Assembly: GCF_006385875.1 (NCBI RefSeq)
Contig: NZ_VFSU01000034.1
Location: forward strand, 310,001 to 374,000
Reading direction: 5' to 3'
DNA length: 64,000 nt
Origin: Sandaracinobacter neustonicus
GTDB lineage: Bacteria > Pseudomonadota > Alphaproteobacteria > Sphingomonadales > Sphingomonadaceae
Part shown: positions 1 to 9,822 of the stretch, in pieces
Layout of the letters: every line of letters starts with the position of its first letter
Position numbering within the stretch: position 1 is the first letter of the stretch
The notes under the pieces: model-generated
Databases searched by the model: none
Told to the model about the DNA's origin: nothing
Seen by the model: only the letters and a program-made list of their open reading frames with translations
Position numbers and translations under genes: made by a program

Positions 1-765
1 CTGGACCGCGCCGAAAAGGGCAAGGCGGGAATCGCCAGGCAGTTGGACCGGCTGGTGGCCAAGGGCACGCTGGACGCCGCCGCCGCAGAGGCCACGCTCG
101 CCCGCATCACGCCTGCCGGGGACAGCGCCGCTTTGTCCGACGCGGATTTCGTGATCGAGGCCGCGACCGAGGGCGAGGAGCTGAAAAAGAAGATCTTCGC
201 CGGGCTGAAACTGGCCCCGCACGCCGTGCTGGCCAGCAACACCTCCTCCATCTCCATCACCATGCTGGGCACCGCGACGGACCGGCCGGACCGCTTTCTG
301 GGCCTGCACTTCTTCAACCCGGTGCCGGTGATGAAGCTGGTGGAAATCATCCCCGGCCTCGCCACCTCGGCCGAAACCCGCGCCATCGCCCGTGATTTCA
401 TCGCCACGCTGGGCAAGACCCCGATTGTTTCCGAAGACAGCCCCAGCTTCATCGTCAACCGGGTGCTGTGCCCCATGCTGAACGAGGCGATCTTCGCGCT
501 GGGCGAAGGTGTGGGCAGCGTGGAAGACATCGACACCGGGCTGAAGCTGGGCGCGAACCACCCCATGGGGCCGCTGACGCTGGCGGATTTCGTGGGCCTC
601 GATACACTGCTCGCCATCATGCATGTGATGCAGAAAGCCACCGGAGACCCGAAATACCGCCCCGCGCCGCTGCTGACCAAATATGTGGAAGCCGGTTGGT
701 ATGGCCGCAAATCCGGCCGGGGATTCTATGATTATTCCGGCGAAAAACCCGTTCCCACGCGCTGA
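1..765 (+). CDS. 3-hydroxyacyl-CoA (3-hydroxybutyryl-CoA) dehydrogenase, 5'-truncated by the window edge
   Basis: This soluble enzyme of the HADH family oxidises (S)-3-hydroxyacyl-CoA to 3-ketoacyl-CoA with NAD(P). The frame is open from base 1, so the N-terminal NAD-binding P-loop lies outside the window. The visible part holds the rest of the Rossmann domain (SNTSSISIT), the catalytic-loop signature [15 protein letters not shown] and the helical C-terminal domain with [16 protein letters not shown]. It ends [14 protein letters not shown], typical for short single-function 3-hydroxybutyryl-CoA dehydrogenases. About 255 residues are present of an expected 285-295. A role in fatty-acid or polyhydroxybutyrate/butyrate metabolism cannot be decided from this fragment. 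Confidence 0.93.
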   Translation: MDRAEKGKAGIARQLDRLVAKGTLDAAAAEATLARITPAGDSAALSDADFVIEAATEGEELKKKIFAGLKLAPHAVLASNTSSISITMLGTATDRPDRFLGLHFFNPVPVMKLVEIIPGLATSAETRAIARDFIATLGKTPIVSEDSPSFIVNRVLCPMLNEAIFALGEGVGSVEDIDTGLKLGANHPMGPLTLADFVGLDTLLAIMHVMQKATGDPKYRPAPLLTKYVEAGWYGRKSGRGFYDYSGEKPVPTR

Positions 766-792
766 TCCCGTTGCCCCCAAAGGAGGTTCCTG

Positions 793-1191
793 ATGTTGAA
801 GGCAGCCCTTCCGATTTCCGCCCTGCTCTTGCTGGCTGGTTGCGCCAGCAACAATGACAGCCCCGCCAACCGCACCGTCTGGGTGGAGGACGGACCGCCG
901 GTGAACTGCATCAACCGCAATCAGGTGCGCAGCTTCCGCGTGATCGATGACCGCACCATCGATTTCGAACGCAACCGCAATCAGGCCTGGCGCAACAACC
1001 TGCCCATGCGCTGCAGCGGCCTGACTTTCGGACAAGCGATCCAGATCAACAGCCGCACCAGCCAGATCTGCAGCTTCGACAGCATCACCCCCCGATCCAT
1101 GGGCAGCGGCCCCAACGCCATGCGCTGCCAACTGGGCCAGTTCCAGCCGATGAAGCGCGTGCCCGTGCCGGAAACCAAGCCGGCGGGGTGA
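793..1191 (+). CDS. Small predicted lipoprotein of unknown function
   Basis: 132 residues. A hydrophobic signal ends in a clear lipobox (LLLLAGC, Cys17), so the mature protein should be lipid-anchored at the cell envelope. A strong ribosome site (AGGAGG at 781-786) lies 6 bases before the ATG. The mature part is rich in Asn and Arg and has five Cys (the lipidated one plus four), which could form disulfides in the periplasm. No family is recognised. It follows the dehydrogenase with a 27-bp gap and may be co-transcribed with it. Convergent with rbfA across a repeat-rich spacer. Confidence 0.8.
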   Translation: MLKAALPISALLLLAGCASNNDSPANRTVWVEDGPPVNCINRNQVRSFRVIDDRTIDFERNRNQAWRNNLPMRCSGLTFGQAIQINSRTSQICSFDSITPRSMGSGPNAMRCQLGQFQPMKRVPVPETKPAG

Positions 1192-1553
1192 CGTTGAGGG
1201 CAGGGGGCTTTGCCCCCTGTACCCCCAGCAGGAGGGTGACCCTCCTGCACCTCCGAAGTTTTTGAAAAAGAATAATATTCTTTGCAGAGCCGTTGGCCTG
1301 CACCGCCGCTCATCTCCCCCGCTCAGGCTGAGCTTGTCGAAGCCCGTGGAGAATGCACTCTGGCTCGGCCGTTGTGCTTTCACGTTCGGGGCTTCGACAA
1401 GCTCAGCCTGAGCGGGCGGAGAGGCGGCAGGATAGAAGACAGGCAAGCGCTGGCTAAAGCCAACATCTGCCGGGAGGCCTTTTAAAAAACTTCGGGGGTC
1501 AAGGGGCGTCACGCCCCTTGCGGGGTGCAGGGGCAGAGCCCCTGCCTCCACCG
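1192..1553. repeat. Repeat-filled convergent spacer: two opposed double-hairpin modules around one 99-bp palindrome
   Basis: No gene is seen here. The left module (1197-1264, reverse orientation) has hairpins at 1201-1219 (stem 8, loop TTT) and 1228-1248 (stem 9, loop TGA), followed by a T tract. The right module (1484-1547, forward) has hairpins at 1500-1520 (loop TCA) and 1527-1545 (loop AGA). Between them is the 99-bp element at 1318-1416. The small palindrome AAAGAATAATATTCTTT lies at about 1267-1283. The hairpins could end transcription from both the lipoprotein gene and rbfA. Confidence 0.8.
1318..1416. repeat. 99-bp palindromic element, copy 1
   Basis: A perfect 28-bp inverted repeat (left arm 1318-1345, right arm 1389-1416) surrounds a 43-base centre. 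The arm core is CTCAGGCTGAGCTTGTCGAAG. The centre contains TTGTGCTTTCACGTTCG, shared with copy 3. See copies at 10118-10216 and 16554-16652, which have the same arm and centre lengths. Confidence 0.92.
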
Positions 1554-1982
1554 TCACTCGTCGTCGAGGATTCGCGGCGGGGCGCGGTCTTCGAGGTCGC
1601 GGGCGACTTTGGGGGTGCGCAGCAGGGCGTCGATGCGGGCGGCTTCGGCGTAGCTGTCGTCCACTTTGAAGTGGATGTCGGCGGCATATTTGGTGTTCAC
1701 GCGGCGGGCCAGTTCGCCTTTCAGCTGGCGGGCGTGGCTGTTGAGCGCGCGCAGAACCGCTTCCTGATCGGCGGGTGTTGCGCCCACGGGCATGATGAAG
1801 GCGGTGGCGTGGCGCAGATCGGGGGAGACGCGCACTTCGGAGACGGAGACGATGTGCTTATCCAGCACATCGTCCCGTATGTCTCCGCGCGCCAGTACGT
1901 CGGCCAGCACGTGGCGCATGGCCTCGCCCACCTTCAGGGTGCGGACGGAGCGGCCGTCCGCCGAGGAGTGTCCGCGTTTCAC
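1554..1982 (-). CDS. rbfA: Ribosome-binding factor A
   Basis: 142 residues. RbfA binds the 30S subunit and helps late 16S rRNA 5'-end maturation and cold adaptation. The family pattern GRSVRTLKVGEAMRHVL, then EVRVSPDLRHATAFIMP and LNSHARQLKGELARRV, is intact as a KH-like fold. I chose the GTG at 1982 because it overlaps the infB stop as GTGA, the coupling style seen all along this operon. Upstream in-frame codons lie inside infB and read as low-quality sequence. It is the last gene of the rimP operon here; truB, often next in other bacteria, is absent. Confidence 0.92.
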   Translation of the reverse strand: MKRGHSSADGRSVRTLKVGEAMRHVLADVLARGDIRDDVLDKHIVSVSEVRVSPDLRHATAFIMPVGATPADQEAVLRALNSHARQLKGELARRVNTKYAADIHFKVDDSYAEAARIDALLRTPKVARDLEDRAPPRILDDE

Positions 1983-4825
1983 AGCTGGCGCAGACGCTCT
2001 TCGATTTCGAAGGTTTCGATGGTGTCGCCTTGCTGGATGTCCTGGAAGTTTTCCAGGCCGATGCCGCATTCATAGCCCTTTTCCACCTGCGTGACGTCGT
2101 CTTTGAAGCGACGCAGCGAGGCGATGGAGCCATTGTAGACGATGACATCGTCGCGAAGGACGCGGGCCTTGAGGTTCCGCTTGATATAGCCTTCGGTGAC
2201 GAGGCAACCGGCGGCCTTGCCGAACTTGCCCGCCTGGAACACTTCGCGGACATCGGCGCGGCCGACGACATTTTCGAAATATTCCGGCCCCAGCTTGCCG
2301 GCCATCCCGGCCTTCACTTCATCGATCAGGTCGTAGATGATGTCGTAATATTTCAGCGGCACCGCGCCGGCGTGGGCAGCTTCGCGGGCCTTGGCGTTGG
2401 CGCGCACATTGAAGCCGATGATGACCGCGCCGGAGGCCCGGGCGAGCGTGACATCGGATTCGGTGATAGCCCCGACTCCCGAGTGCAGCACGCGCACCTT
2501 GATTTCGTCTGTGGAGAGCTTGTTGAGCGCCGAGACGATGGCTTCGGTGGAACCGTGGACATCCGCCTTGACGACGACGGGGAATTCCATCGCCTTCTTC
2601 TCGGCGAGGCCTGCGAACATGCTTTCGAGGCTGGCAGGCGCCGCGGTGGTGCGCTTCGTCAGCGCGACCTGCTGGCGGTAATCCGCGACTTCGCGGGCGC
2701 GGGCTTCATTTTCCACGACCGAAAGGATGTCGCCGGATTGCGGCACGCCGGACAGGCCGAGCACTTCCACCGGCATGGAGGGGCCGGCTTCCTTGATGGT
2801 CTGCCCCTTGTCGTTGACGAGGGCGCGGACCTTGCCCCACTCCACACCGACGACGAAGATGTCGCCAGCGCGCAGGGTGCCGCGCTTGACGAGAACGGTG
2901 GCGAGCGGGCCACGGCCCTTGTCCAGCTTGGCTTCCACCACAATGCCTTCGGCCATCCGGTCCGGATTGGCCTTCAGCTCCATGATTTCGGCTTGCAGCA
3001 GGATTTTTTCCGTCAGTTCGTCGAGGCCGGTTTTCTTCAGCGCGGAGACTTCGACGTCCTGCACGTCGCCGCCCATTTCCTCCACCTGGATGTCGTGCTG
3101 CAGCAGTTCGGTGCGCACGCGGTTCGCGTCTGCGCCGTTCTTGTCCATCTTGTTGATGGCGACGATCATCGGAACGCCCGCCGCCTTCACATGGTTGATG
3201 GCTTCGATCGTCTGCGGCTTGATGCCATCGTCTGCCGCCACCACCAGCACGACGATATCCGTCGCCTGCGCGCCGCGGGCGCGCATTTCGGTGAAGGCTT
3301 CATGGCCCGGCGTATCGAGGAAGCTGATCTTGTCGCCGGATTTCAGCGTGACCTGGTAGGCCCCCATATGCTGGGTGATGCCGCCGGCTTCGCCCTTCAC
3401 CACATCGGTGCCGCGCAGGGCATCCAGCAGCGAGGTCTTGCCGTGATCGACATGGCCCATGATGGTGACGACGGGGGGGCGCGGCTTCAGATGTTCGTCC
3501 GCGTCGGCCTCGCCTTCGATGCCGATTTCCACGTCGCTGTCGGACACGCGCTTGATGATGTGGCCGAATTCGGTGACCAGCAGTTCGGCGGTGTCCTGAT
3601 CGATGAACTCGTTCATCGTGGTGGGCATGCCCATCTTGAACAGGGCCTTCACCAGATCCGCGCCGCGTTCGGCCATGCGGTTGGCCAGTTCCTGCACGGT
3701 GATGGCTTCGGGCACCTGCACTTCGCGGCTGGTGCGCGCCTGCGCGGCCCCGCCGCCGCCATGGGCGGAGCGCTTCTGCTTTTCATTGGCGCGCCTGAGC
3801 GAGGCGAGCGAGCGCGAGCGCACGCCGTCTTCGTCACCCAGCGCGCGGTTGATGGTGAGCTTGCCCGAGCGGCGCTCGTCGCCGCGGCTGCGCGACGGCT
3901 TGGCAGGCTCGGGCGCGCGGCGCACCGGGCCACGGCCGGGGGCCGCCCCGCGCGGGCGGTCGTCGTCGTCTGCTTCGGCGGCGGGCGGCGGCGGAGGCGG
4001 GGCCTCTGCGGCGCGCTTCGCTTCCTCGGCGGCGCGGGCGGCTTCCTCGGCTTCGACTCGGGCCTTTTCCTCCAGCCGCGCGGCTTCGGCTTCAGCTGCC
4101 TCGGTGCGCTCGCGGTCTTCGCGGATGCGGACTTCCTCGGCGCGTTGCAGACGCTCTTCCTCGGCGAGGCGCATCATCAGCTGCGTCCGCTCACGCGGGG
4201 TCAGCTTGGGATTTTGCAGCGCCTTTTGCACGGCGGTGAGTTCGGGCTTTTGCGGCGCGGGCTTGGGGGGCGGCGCAGGCGCGGGTTTCGGCGCTGCGGC
4301 GACAGGAGCGGGCTTGGGCGCTTCGGCCACGGGCGCGGGCTTCGGTTCCGGCACGGGGGCGGGTTCCGGTTCCGGCGCAGGGGCGGCTTCCACCGCCACG
4401 GGTTCGGGCGCGGGTTCTGGCGCAGGCGCAGCTTCCACGGGCGCGGGGGCTTCGGCTTCCACCGGCTTCGGCGCGGGCTTGGCCGGTTCACCCTTGTTCA
4501 GCGGCTCGTCCGTCACGACCACGAACGGCGGCGGCGGGGCCACCGGCATTTGCGGCTGGGCAGGCGCGGGCGCGGCGACGGGCGGCTCGGGCGGCAACGG
4601 GGCCTCGACGGCCGGTGCATCCACCAGCACATCGTCCATCTCCGCTTCCTCAGAAGCGGGGATCGGGTCTCCGGGTTTGCGGAACACCCGGGCCTTCTTC
4701 GTTTCCACGACGACCTTGTGCGTGCGGCCATGGCTGAAGCTTTGCTTCACCTGGCTCACTTCAGTCGTGCGCTTTACGCCGAGTTGCGGCCGGAGGCCCA
4801 GCTTCGGCTTTTCGTCTTCGCTCAT
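1979..4825 (-). CDS. infB: Translation initiation factor IF-2
   Basis: 948 residues. This GTPase brings fMet-tRNA to the 30S subunit and promotes subunit joining. The N-terminus [16 protein letters not shown] is the usual alphaproteobacterial IF-2 start. Residues 70-195 are a Pro/Ala/Glu-rich linker and 205-275 a charged predicted coiled coil. The IF2_N-like segment (about 371-425) precedes the G domain, with P-loop GHVDHGKT (457-464), DTPGHE (504-509) and NKMD (558-561). Domains II to IV follow. Start and stop overlap the neighbouring genes by 4 bases (ATGA, GTGA), so translation of the operon is probably coupled. Confidence 0.98.
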   Translation of the reverse strand: MSEDEKPKLGLRPQLGVKRTTEVSQVKQSFSHGRTHKVVVETKKARVFRKPGDPIPASEEAEMDDVLVDAPAVEAPLPPEPPVAAPAPAQPQMPVAPPPPFVVVTDEPLNKGEPAKPAPKPVEAEAPAPVEAAPAPEPAPEPVAVEAAPAPEPEPAPVPEPKPAPVAEAPKPAPVAAAPKPAPAPPPKPAPQKPELTAVQKALQNPKLTPRERTQLMMRLAEEERLQRAEEVRIREDRERTEAAEAEAARLEEKARVEAEEAARAAEEAKRAAEAPPPPPPAAEADDDDRPRGAAPGRGPVRRAPEPAKPSRSRGDERRSGKLTINRALGDEDGVRSRSLASLRRANEKQKRSAHGGGGAAQARTSREVQVPEAITVQELANRMAERGADLVKALFKMGMPTTMNEFIDQDTAELLVTEFGHIIKRVSDSDVEIGIEGEADADEHLKPRPPVVTIMGHVDHGKTSLLDALRGTDVVKGEAGGITQHMGAYQVTLKSGDKISFLDTPGHEAFTEMRARGAQATDIVVLVVAADDGIKPQTIEAINHVKAAGVPMIVAINKMDKNGADANRVRTELLQHDIQVEEMGGDVQDVEVSALKKTGLDELTEKILLQAEIMELKANPDRMAEGIVVEAKLDKGRGPLATVLVKRGTLRAGDIFVVGVEWGKVRALVNDKGQTIKEAGPSMPVEVLGLSGVPQSGDILSVVENEARAREVADYRQQVALTKRTTAAPASLESMFAGLAEKKAMEFPVVVKADVHGSTEAIVSALNKLSTDEIKVRVLHSGVGAITESDVTLARASGAVIIGFNVRANAKAREAAHAGAVPLKYYDIIYDLIDEVKAGMAGKLGPEYFENVVGRADVREVFQAGKFGKAAGCLVTEGYIKRNLKARVLRDDVIVYNGSIASLRRFKDDVTQVEKGYECGIGLENFQDIQQGDTIETFEIEERLRQL

Positions 4826-5544
4826 TCCCGTCCTTCGTCGTTCCGCCGCTCGGGAAGGCCCCGACCGTCGTTTGAAATATTGCTGTTGCCAAGAAAGGCA
4901 GCCCAGCGCGCAACCTCGGTTGCGATCCGCGCCGCTGCCTTGCCATTGGTGACGCCCGAATGCACTATATTCTCACGCCCGAGCGACCGAGACAAGGCGT
5001 CCCGCCCGGCCGGCAGCGTGAGAACCTCCGCCATATCGCCTTCGTTGCGGTCATAAGAGCCGACGCGGAAGGCCTGATTCAGTTTCGACGTTCCATCGTC
5101 CGCCGCATCGGCTGCGTGCATCAGCAGGTAAACCCGCCCGGCGCGCGCCCATTCGGCAATCTTGTCTGACCCGAATATAAGATGCCCGGCGCGATGTTCG
5201 AGACCCAGCCTGTCCAGCGCGCGGCGTTCCAGCCCGTCGGCGATGCGCTGCGGCAGATCGGCTGGCACCTCGACGGGTTGGCGGAAGGCGCGGGCGAGCG
5301 CGCCCTTCAGCTTGCCCTTCGCCAGCGCCGATTCCAGCGCGGGTTTGTCCACCCCGATCCACGCCCCCCGGCCCGGCAGCTTGGCGGCCAGATCGGGCCA
5401 TGCCGCCCCGTCCGGCCCCAGCGCCAGCCGGATCAGCGATGCACGTTCGCCATGCACCCCCGTAAGGATGCATTTCCGCTCAGGCGTGTGCCCGAGGGGA
5501 AGATCGACTTCTACAGTCGCATCTGGGGTGTCATTGGAGGACAT
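4822..5544 (-). CDS. DUF448 (YlxR-like) RNA-binding protein with C-terminal L7Ae-like domain
   Basis: 240 residues. The N-terminal part (about 20-105) is a YlxR/DUF448 domain with RKCILTG and LPGRGAWI. The C-terminal part (about 110-215) looks like a ribosomal L7Ae-type RNA-binding domain (RAGHLIFGSDKI to IVHSGVTNGKAA). The fusion is common in alphaproteobacteria, where separate ylxR and ylxQ genes are replaced by one. It sits between nusA and infB, consistent with a role in RNA processing or ribosome assembly. Its stop overlaps the infB start (ATGA). The exact molecular role in this group is not established from sequence. Confidence 0.9.
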   Translation of the reverse strand: MSSNDTPDATVEVDLPLGHTPERKCILTGVHGERASLIRLALGPDGAAWPDLAAKLPGRGAWIGVDKPALESALAKGKLKGALARAFRQPVEVPADLPQRIADGLERRALDRLGLEHRAGHLIFGSDKIAEWARAGRVYLLMHAADAADDGTSKLNQAFRVGSYDRNEGDMAEVLTLPAGRDALSRSLGRENIVHSGVTNGKAAARIATEVARWAAFLGNSNISNDGRGLPERRNDEGRE

Positions 5545-5591
5545 ACGCGGTTGCGCCCTCCCTGACTGCGGGGTGGATGGGGTGGCTCATC

Positions 5592-7154
5592 TCAGGCCTC
5601 GGTTGCCTCGTCCGTCACTTCATCGGCGAACCAGTGCTGGCGGGCGGCCATGATGATGGCGTTGCCGTCGTCCTGCGAAATGCCGAACGAAGCGAGCAGC
5701 CCGGCCGGAATTTCGCGGCGCTTGTCGCCCTTGCCGATCAGTTCGTCGGTGGAAAGGTCGGCGAGGTCGTCCAGCGTCTTGATGCCCTTGCTGCCAAGCC
5801 GCACCAGCATTTCCTCGGTCAGGCCGGGGATTTCCGACAGCGCATCTTCCACGCCCAGCGCGCGACGGGCGTCGCGGTAGCCGGATTCGCGGCGCTCCAG
5901 CGCTTCCACCGCGCGGCTTTGCAGCTCGGCGGCGACGTCTTCGTCCAGACCTTCGATGGAGGCGAGTTCGTCGGCCTCCACATAGGCCACTTCCTCAAGG
6001 CTGGTGAAGCCTTCGGCGACGAGCAGCTGGGCCAGCGTTTCGTCCAGCTCCAGTTCCTTTTCGAACAGTTCGGAGCGCTCGACGAATTCCTTCTGCCGCT
6101 TTTCGCTTTCGGCGGCTTCGGTCATGATGTCGATCTGGTGGCCCGTCAGCTGCCCGGCGAGGCGGACATTCTGCCCCCGGCGGCCGATGGCGAGGCTCAG
6201 CTGATCGTCCGGCACCACCACTTCGATGCGGGTGTCCTCCTCGTCGATGACGACCTTGGAAACTTGCGCCGGTTGCAGCGCGTTCACCACGAAGGTCGCA
6301 GTTTCGGGCGACCAGGGGATGATGTCGATCTTTTCGCCGGCGAGTTCCTGCACCACCGCCTGCACGCGGCTGCCGCGCATACCGACGCAGGCGCCGACCG
6401 GATCGATGCTGCTGTCGTGGCTAAGCACGCCGATCTTGGCGCGGCTTCCCGGATCGCGGGCGCAGGCCTTGATCTCGATGACGCCGTCATAGATTTCCGG
6501 CACTTCCTGCGCGAACAGCTTCTTCATGAAATCGGGGTGGGCGCGCGAGCAGAAGATCTGCGGCCCGCGATTTTCCCGCCGCACCAGCGTGATCAGGCTG
6601 CGCACACGGTCGCCCACGCGCAGCACTTCGCGCGGGATTTGCTGGTCGCGGCGGATCACGCCTTCGGCGCGGCCCAGATCGACGACGATGTGCCCGAATT
6701 CCACCCGCTTCACGAGGCCGGTGATGATCTCGCCCTGACGATCCTTATACTCGTCATACTGGCGCTCGCGCTCGGCATCGCGCACCTTCGTCACGATCAC
6801 CTGCTTGGCGGCTTGCGCGGCGATGCGGCCGAACTCGATGGGGGGCAGCGGGTCGACGATGAAATCGCCCAGCTTCACGTCGGATTCGCGCTCCTTCGCG
6901 TCGACGAGGCTGATCTGCTTGAAATAATCCTCGGGTTCTTCAACCACTTCCAGCACGCGCCACAGGCGCAGGTCGCCGCCACGCGGATCGATCTTGGCGC
7001 GGATGTCATTCTCGGCCCCGTAACGGGCGCGGGCGGCGCGCTGGATCGCCTCTTCCATCGCCTCGATCACGATCATGCGATCGATCGACTTTTCGCGGGC
7101 GACCGCATCGGCGATCGCGATCAGTTCGGCCTTGTTCGCAGCAATGGGGTTCAT
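5592..7154 (-). CDS. nusA: Transcription termination/antitermination factor NusA
   Basis: 520 residues. NusA binds RNA polymerase and nascent RNA to control pausing, termination and rRNA antitermination. Visible domains are an N-terminal polymerase-binding domain (1-125), an S1 domain (about 138-202), KH1 with GMRG (258-261) and KH2 with GRRG (324-327). Two acidic helix-hairpin-helix-type repeats make up the C-terminus (about 350-515). It lies 9 bases downstream of rimP and 47 bases upstream of the DUF448 gene in the conserved operon. Confidence 0.98.
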   Translation of the reverse strand: MNPIAANKAELIAIADAVAREKSIDRMIVIEAMEEAIQRAARARYGAENDIRAKIDPRGGDLRLWRVLEVVEEPEDYFKQISLVDAKERESDVKLGDFIVDPLPPIEFGRIAAQAAKQVIVTKVRDAERERQYDEYKDRQGEIITGLVKRVEFGHIVVDLGRAEGVIRRDQQIPREVLRVGDRVRSLITLVRRENRGPQIFCSRAHPDFMKKLFAQEVPEIYDGVIEIKACARDPGSRAKIGVLSHDSSIDPVGACVGMRGSRVQAVVQELAGEKIDIIPWSPETATFVVNALQPAQVSKVVIDEEDTRIEVVVPDDQLSLAIGRRGQNVRLAGQLTGHQIDIMTEAAESEKRQKEFVERSELFEKELELDETLAQLLVAEGFTSLEEVAYVEADELASIEGLDEDVAAELQSRAVEALERRESGYRDARRALGVEDALSEIPGLTEEMLVRLGSKGIKTLDDLADLSTDELIGKGDKRREIPAGLLASFGISQDDGNAIIMAARQHWFADEVTDEATEA

Positions 7155-7163
7155 GCTCGTCCC

Positions 7164-7736
7164 TCAGTTCCTGATCTGGTCCGGCTCGTCGCCGGAATCG
7201 TCTTCAAATTCGTCAAACTCGTCCGCGCCTTCGTCCGTCAGCAGCGTCGCGGTTTCGGCGATCAGCCGGTCCGTCAGCAGCAGCTTGGCGGTGCGGATCG
7301 CGGCGAACGGCAGGGCGACTTCGCCCAGCCCCTCCACCTCGATGCGGATATCCTCGCCGCTGGTGCCTTTCAGCGGCCCCTGAAAGCGCTTGCGGTCCGC
7401 GCCGTTCATCGGGATTGCTTCGGCCAGTTCCAGCTTGGCGTCATGCCCGGCCCAGCGGTCGAAATCCTTCAGCCGCGTCAGCGGCCGGTCGATCCCCGGC
7501 GAGGAGACTTCCAGCATATATTCGCTGTCGATCGGGTCCGTCTCGTCCAGCAGCAGGGAGATTTTGCGCGACACGCGGGCGCAATCATCCACCTTCATCT
7601 GCCCGGTGGCGGGATCTTCCAGCATGATCTGCAGCGTAAGAGACGGCCCTTCGATCAGCGCCACGCGCACAAGTTCGAACCCGGCATCGGTGACGATGGG
7701 TTCGATCAATGCGGTCAGCTGTTCGAGATTGGCCAT
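7164..7736 (-). CDS. rimP: Ribosome maturation factor RimP
   Basis: 190 residues from the ATG at 7736; the frame is open further upstream but that part runs into the promoter region and is not conserved-looking. RimP is a cytoplasmic 30S assembly factor. It starts [20 protein letters not shown] and contains the family signature [12 protein letters not shown] and [12 protein letters not shown]. The C-terminus is acidic. It is the first gene of the rimP-nusA-infB-rbfA operon and is divergent from hisG. The 152-bp spacer at 7737-7888 must hold both promoters. Confidence 0.96.
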   Translation of the reverse strand: MANLEQLTALIEPIVTDAGFELVRVALIEGPSLTLQIMLEDPATGQMKVDDCARVSRKISLLLDETDPIDSEYMLEVSSPGIDRPLTRLKDFDRWAGHDAKLELAEAIPMNGADRKRFQGPLKGTSGEDIRIEVEGLGEVALPFAAIRTAKLLLTDRLIAETATLLTDEGADEFDEFEDDSGDEPDQIRN

Positions 7737-7888
7737 TCGTTTCTCCTGCACCCGACTCGCAAAGCCCTTTTGGCCCCGCGGCCGTTGGGCCGGAGGTTCC
7801 TGTGAGGCTGGGCTGTCAGGAAGTGAGGGGCATATACGTTGCTTGTGCGGTTGCCGCAAGTGCCGGGGCAGTGCATAGCCCGCCCGCC

Positions 7889-8536
7889 ATGCAACAACTC
7901 GTCATCGCCCTGCCGAAAGGCCGAATCCTGAAGGAAGCCCTGCCGCTGCTGCGGGAGGCTGGCATCCATCCGGAAGCCGCGCTGTTCGACGAGGACAGCC
8001 GGGCGCTGCGCTTTGCCACCAACCGGCCCGATGTCTCGGTGATCCGCGTGCGCAGCTTCGATGTGGCCACCTTCGTGGCCTTTGGCGCGGCGCAAATCGG
8101 CATCGTCGGCAATGATGTGCTGGCCGAATTCGATTATTCGGAGCTTTATTCGCCGGTCGATCTGGGCATCGGCCGCTGCCGCCTTTCTGTCGCGGAACCG
8201 CTGGGCACGCCGCCCATCACGTCGGAAAGCCATGTGCGGGTGGCCACCAAATATCCCCACCTCACCAAGCTGCATTTCGCGGGGCAAGGCATTCAGGCCG
8301 AGTGTGTGAAGCTGAACGGGGCGATGGAATTGGCCCCGCTGCTGGGCCTCGCCCCGCGCATCGTCGATCTGGTCTCCACCGGCAAGACGCTGAAAGAGAA
8401 CGGCCTTGTTGAGCGCGAGGTGATATTGGAAGTCACTTCCCGGCTGATTGTGAACCGGGCCGCCTTCAAGACCATGCCCGAAGTGGCGCGGCTGGTGGAT
8501 GCATTCCGCGCCGTGCTGGGTAGGGCGGCGGCCTGA
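7889..8536 (+). CDS. hisG: ATP phosphoribosyltransferase, short form
   Basis: 215 residues from the ATG at 7889, starting [16 protein letters not shown]. It catalyses the first step of histidine synthesis, ATP plus PRPP to phosphoribosyl-ATP. The phosphate-binding region reads [14 protein letters not shown]. The length stops at the catalytic domains and lacks the roughly 80-residue regulatory domain of long HisG. Short HisG normally works with HisZ, which is not in this window. The stop overlaps the hisD start by one base (TGATG). Confidence 0.95.
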   Translation: MQQLVIALPKGRILKEALPLLREAGIHPEAALFDEDSRALRFATNRPDVSVIRVRSFDVATFVAFGAAQIGIVGNDVLAEFDYSELYSPVDLGIGRCRLSVAEPLGTPPITSESHVRVATKYPHLTKLHFAGQGIQAECVKLNGAMELAPLLGLAPRIVDLVSTGKTLKENGLVEREVILEVTSRLIVNRAAFKTMPEVARLVDAFRAVLGRAAA

Positions 8537-9822
8537 TGCAGCGGCTGGACAGCCGGGACGCCGGATTCGCGGCCAGCTTCGCCGCGCTGGTGGCCGACAC
8601 GCGCGAGCCGGACCGGGGCGTGGCAGGGCAGGTGGCCGCCATCCTTGAGCGGGTGAAGCGCGAGGGCTTCCGCGCGGTGGCAGACCTGACGGAAAAGTTC
8701 GACCGCGTGCATCTGAGCGCGGGCAGCGCGGAAATCTCCGCTGCCGAACGCCGCGCGGCCATCGCCCGCGTGCCCGCCGATCAGCGCGCCGCGCTGGAAC
8801 TGGCCGCCGCGCGAATCCGCGCCTTCCATCAGGCGCAGCGCCCGGCCGACGGCAGCCACAGCGACGAAAGCGGCATCCGCGCGGGCTGGCGCTGGACGCC
8901 GGTGGAGCGCGCCGGCCTCTATGTGCCGGGTGGCCGCGCGGCCTATCCCTCCTCCGTGCTGATGAACGCCATTCCGGCGCAGGTCGCGGGCGTGGACGAG
9001 CTGGTGATGGTGACGCCCACGCCCGGCGGCGAGCTGAACCCGCTGGTGATGCTGGCGGCCGAACTGGCGGGCGTTGAGCGGCTGTTCCGCATCGGCGGCG
9101 CGCAGGCCATCGCCGCGCTGGCGTTCGGCATCGATCCGCTACCGAAATGCGACATGATCGTGGGGCCGGGCAACGCATGGGTCGCGGAAGCCAAGCGGCA
9201 GCTGTATGGCACCGTCGGCATCGACATGGTGGCCGGGCCGTCGGAAATTCTGGTGATCGCCGATGCCTCCGCCCGGCCGGACTGGATCGCCGCAGACCTG
9301 CTCTCGCAAGCCGAGCATGACCCGGTGGCGCAATCCATCCTCATCACCGACAGCGCCACACTGGCCGACGCCGTGGCCGACTGGGTGCAGAAGCTGCTGC
9401 CCACCCTTTCCACGCAGGAAGCCGCGCGCGAAAGCTGGGACGATTATGGCGCGATCATCCTGATCGGCGACATGGCCGAAGCCCCTGCACTCGCCAACGC
9501 GCTGGCCGCCGAGCATGTCGAACTGATGCTGGCCGATCCGCAGCCGATGTTCGCCGCCATCCGCCATGCCGGATCGATCTTCCTCGGCACCCACACCCCA
9601 GAACCCATCGGCGACTATATCGGCGGACCCAACCACGTCCTCCCCACCGGCCGCCGCGCCCGCTTCTCCGGCGGGCTGGGCGTGCACAATTTCATGAAGC
9701 GCACCACATGGCTGGACGCCGGCGAACAAGGCTTCGCCGCCGTGGCCGACGCAACCGCCACACTGGCCGACGCCGAGGGGCTGCCCGCACACGCGCTGTC
9801 TGTGCGGATCCGGCGGGGGTGA
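8536..9822 (+). CDS. hisD: Histidinol dehydrogenase
   Basis: 428 residues. It oxidises L-histidinol to L-histidine in two NAD-dependent steps. GPGNAWVAEAKR (210-221) is the family signature. Q258 and H261 fit the zinc ligands and E326-H327 (AAEHVEL) fit the catalytic pair of the well-studied enzyme. The loop GPNHVLPTGRRARFSGGLGV is complete. It is coupled to hisG. The rest of the his pathway is elsewhere. Confidence 0.97.
   Translation: MQRLDSRDAGFAASFAALVADTREPDRGVAGQVAAILERVKREGFRAVADLTEKFDRVHLSAGSAEISAAERRAAIARVPADQRAALELAAARIRAFHQAQRPADGSHSDESGIRAGWRWTPVERAGLYVPGGRAAYPSSVLMNAIPAQVAGVDELVMVTPTPGGELNPLVMLAAELAGVERLFRIGGAQAIAALAFGIDPLPKCDMIVGPGNAWVAEAKRQLYGTVGIDMVAGPSEILVIADASARPDWIAADLLSQAEHDPVAQSILITDSATLADAVADWVQKLLPTLSTQEAARESWDDYGAIILIGDMAEAPALANALAAEHVELMLADPQPMFAAIRHAGSIFLGTHTPEPIGDYIGGPNHVLPTGRRARFSGGLGVHNFMKRTTWLDAGEQGFAAVADATATLADAEGLPAHALSVRIRRG

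Noticed and set aside
1318-1416. A CRISPR-like or integrase recombination site reading of the 99-bp palindrome.
   Set aside because: Copies are dispersed and inverted, not tandem direct repeats with unique spacers, and no cas or integrase gene is near. A repeat element fits better.
1282-1485. A 67-codon open frame in the repeat spacer.
   Set aside because: It consists mostly of the 99-bp palindrome and has no ribosome site or homology-like pattern.
2030-5056. A 1008-codon open frame opposite infB.
   Set aside because: It is antisense to a complete, motif-rich IF-2 gene. Its His/Arg/Gly-rich translation is the usual shadow in high-GC sequence, with no domain, signal or ribosome site.
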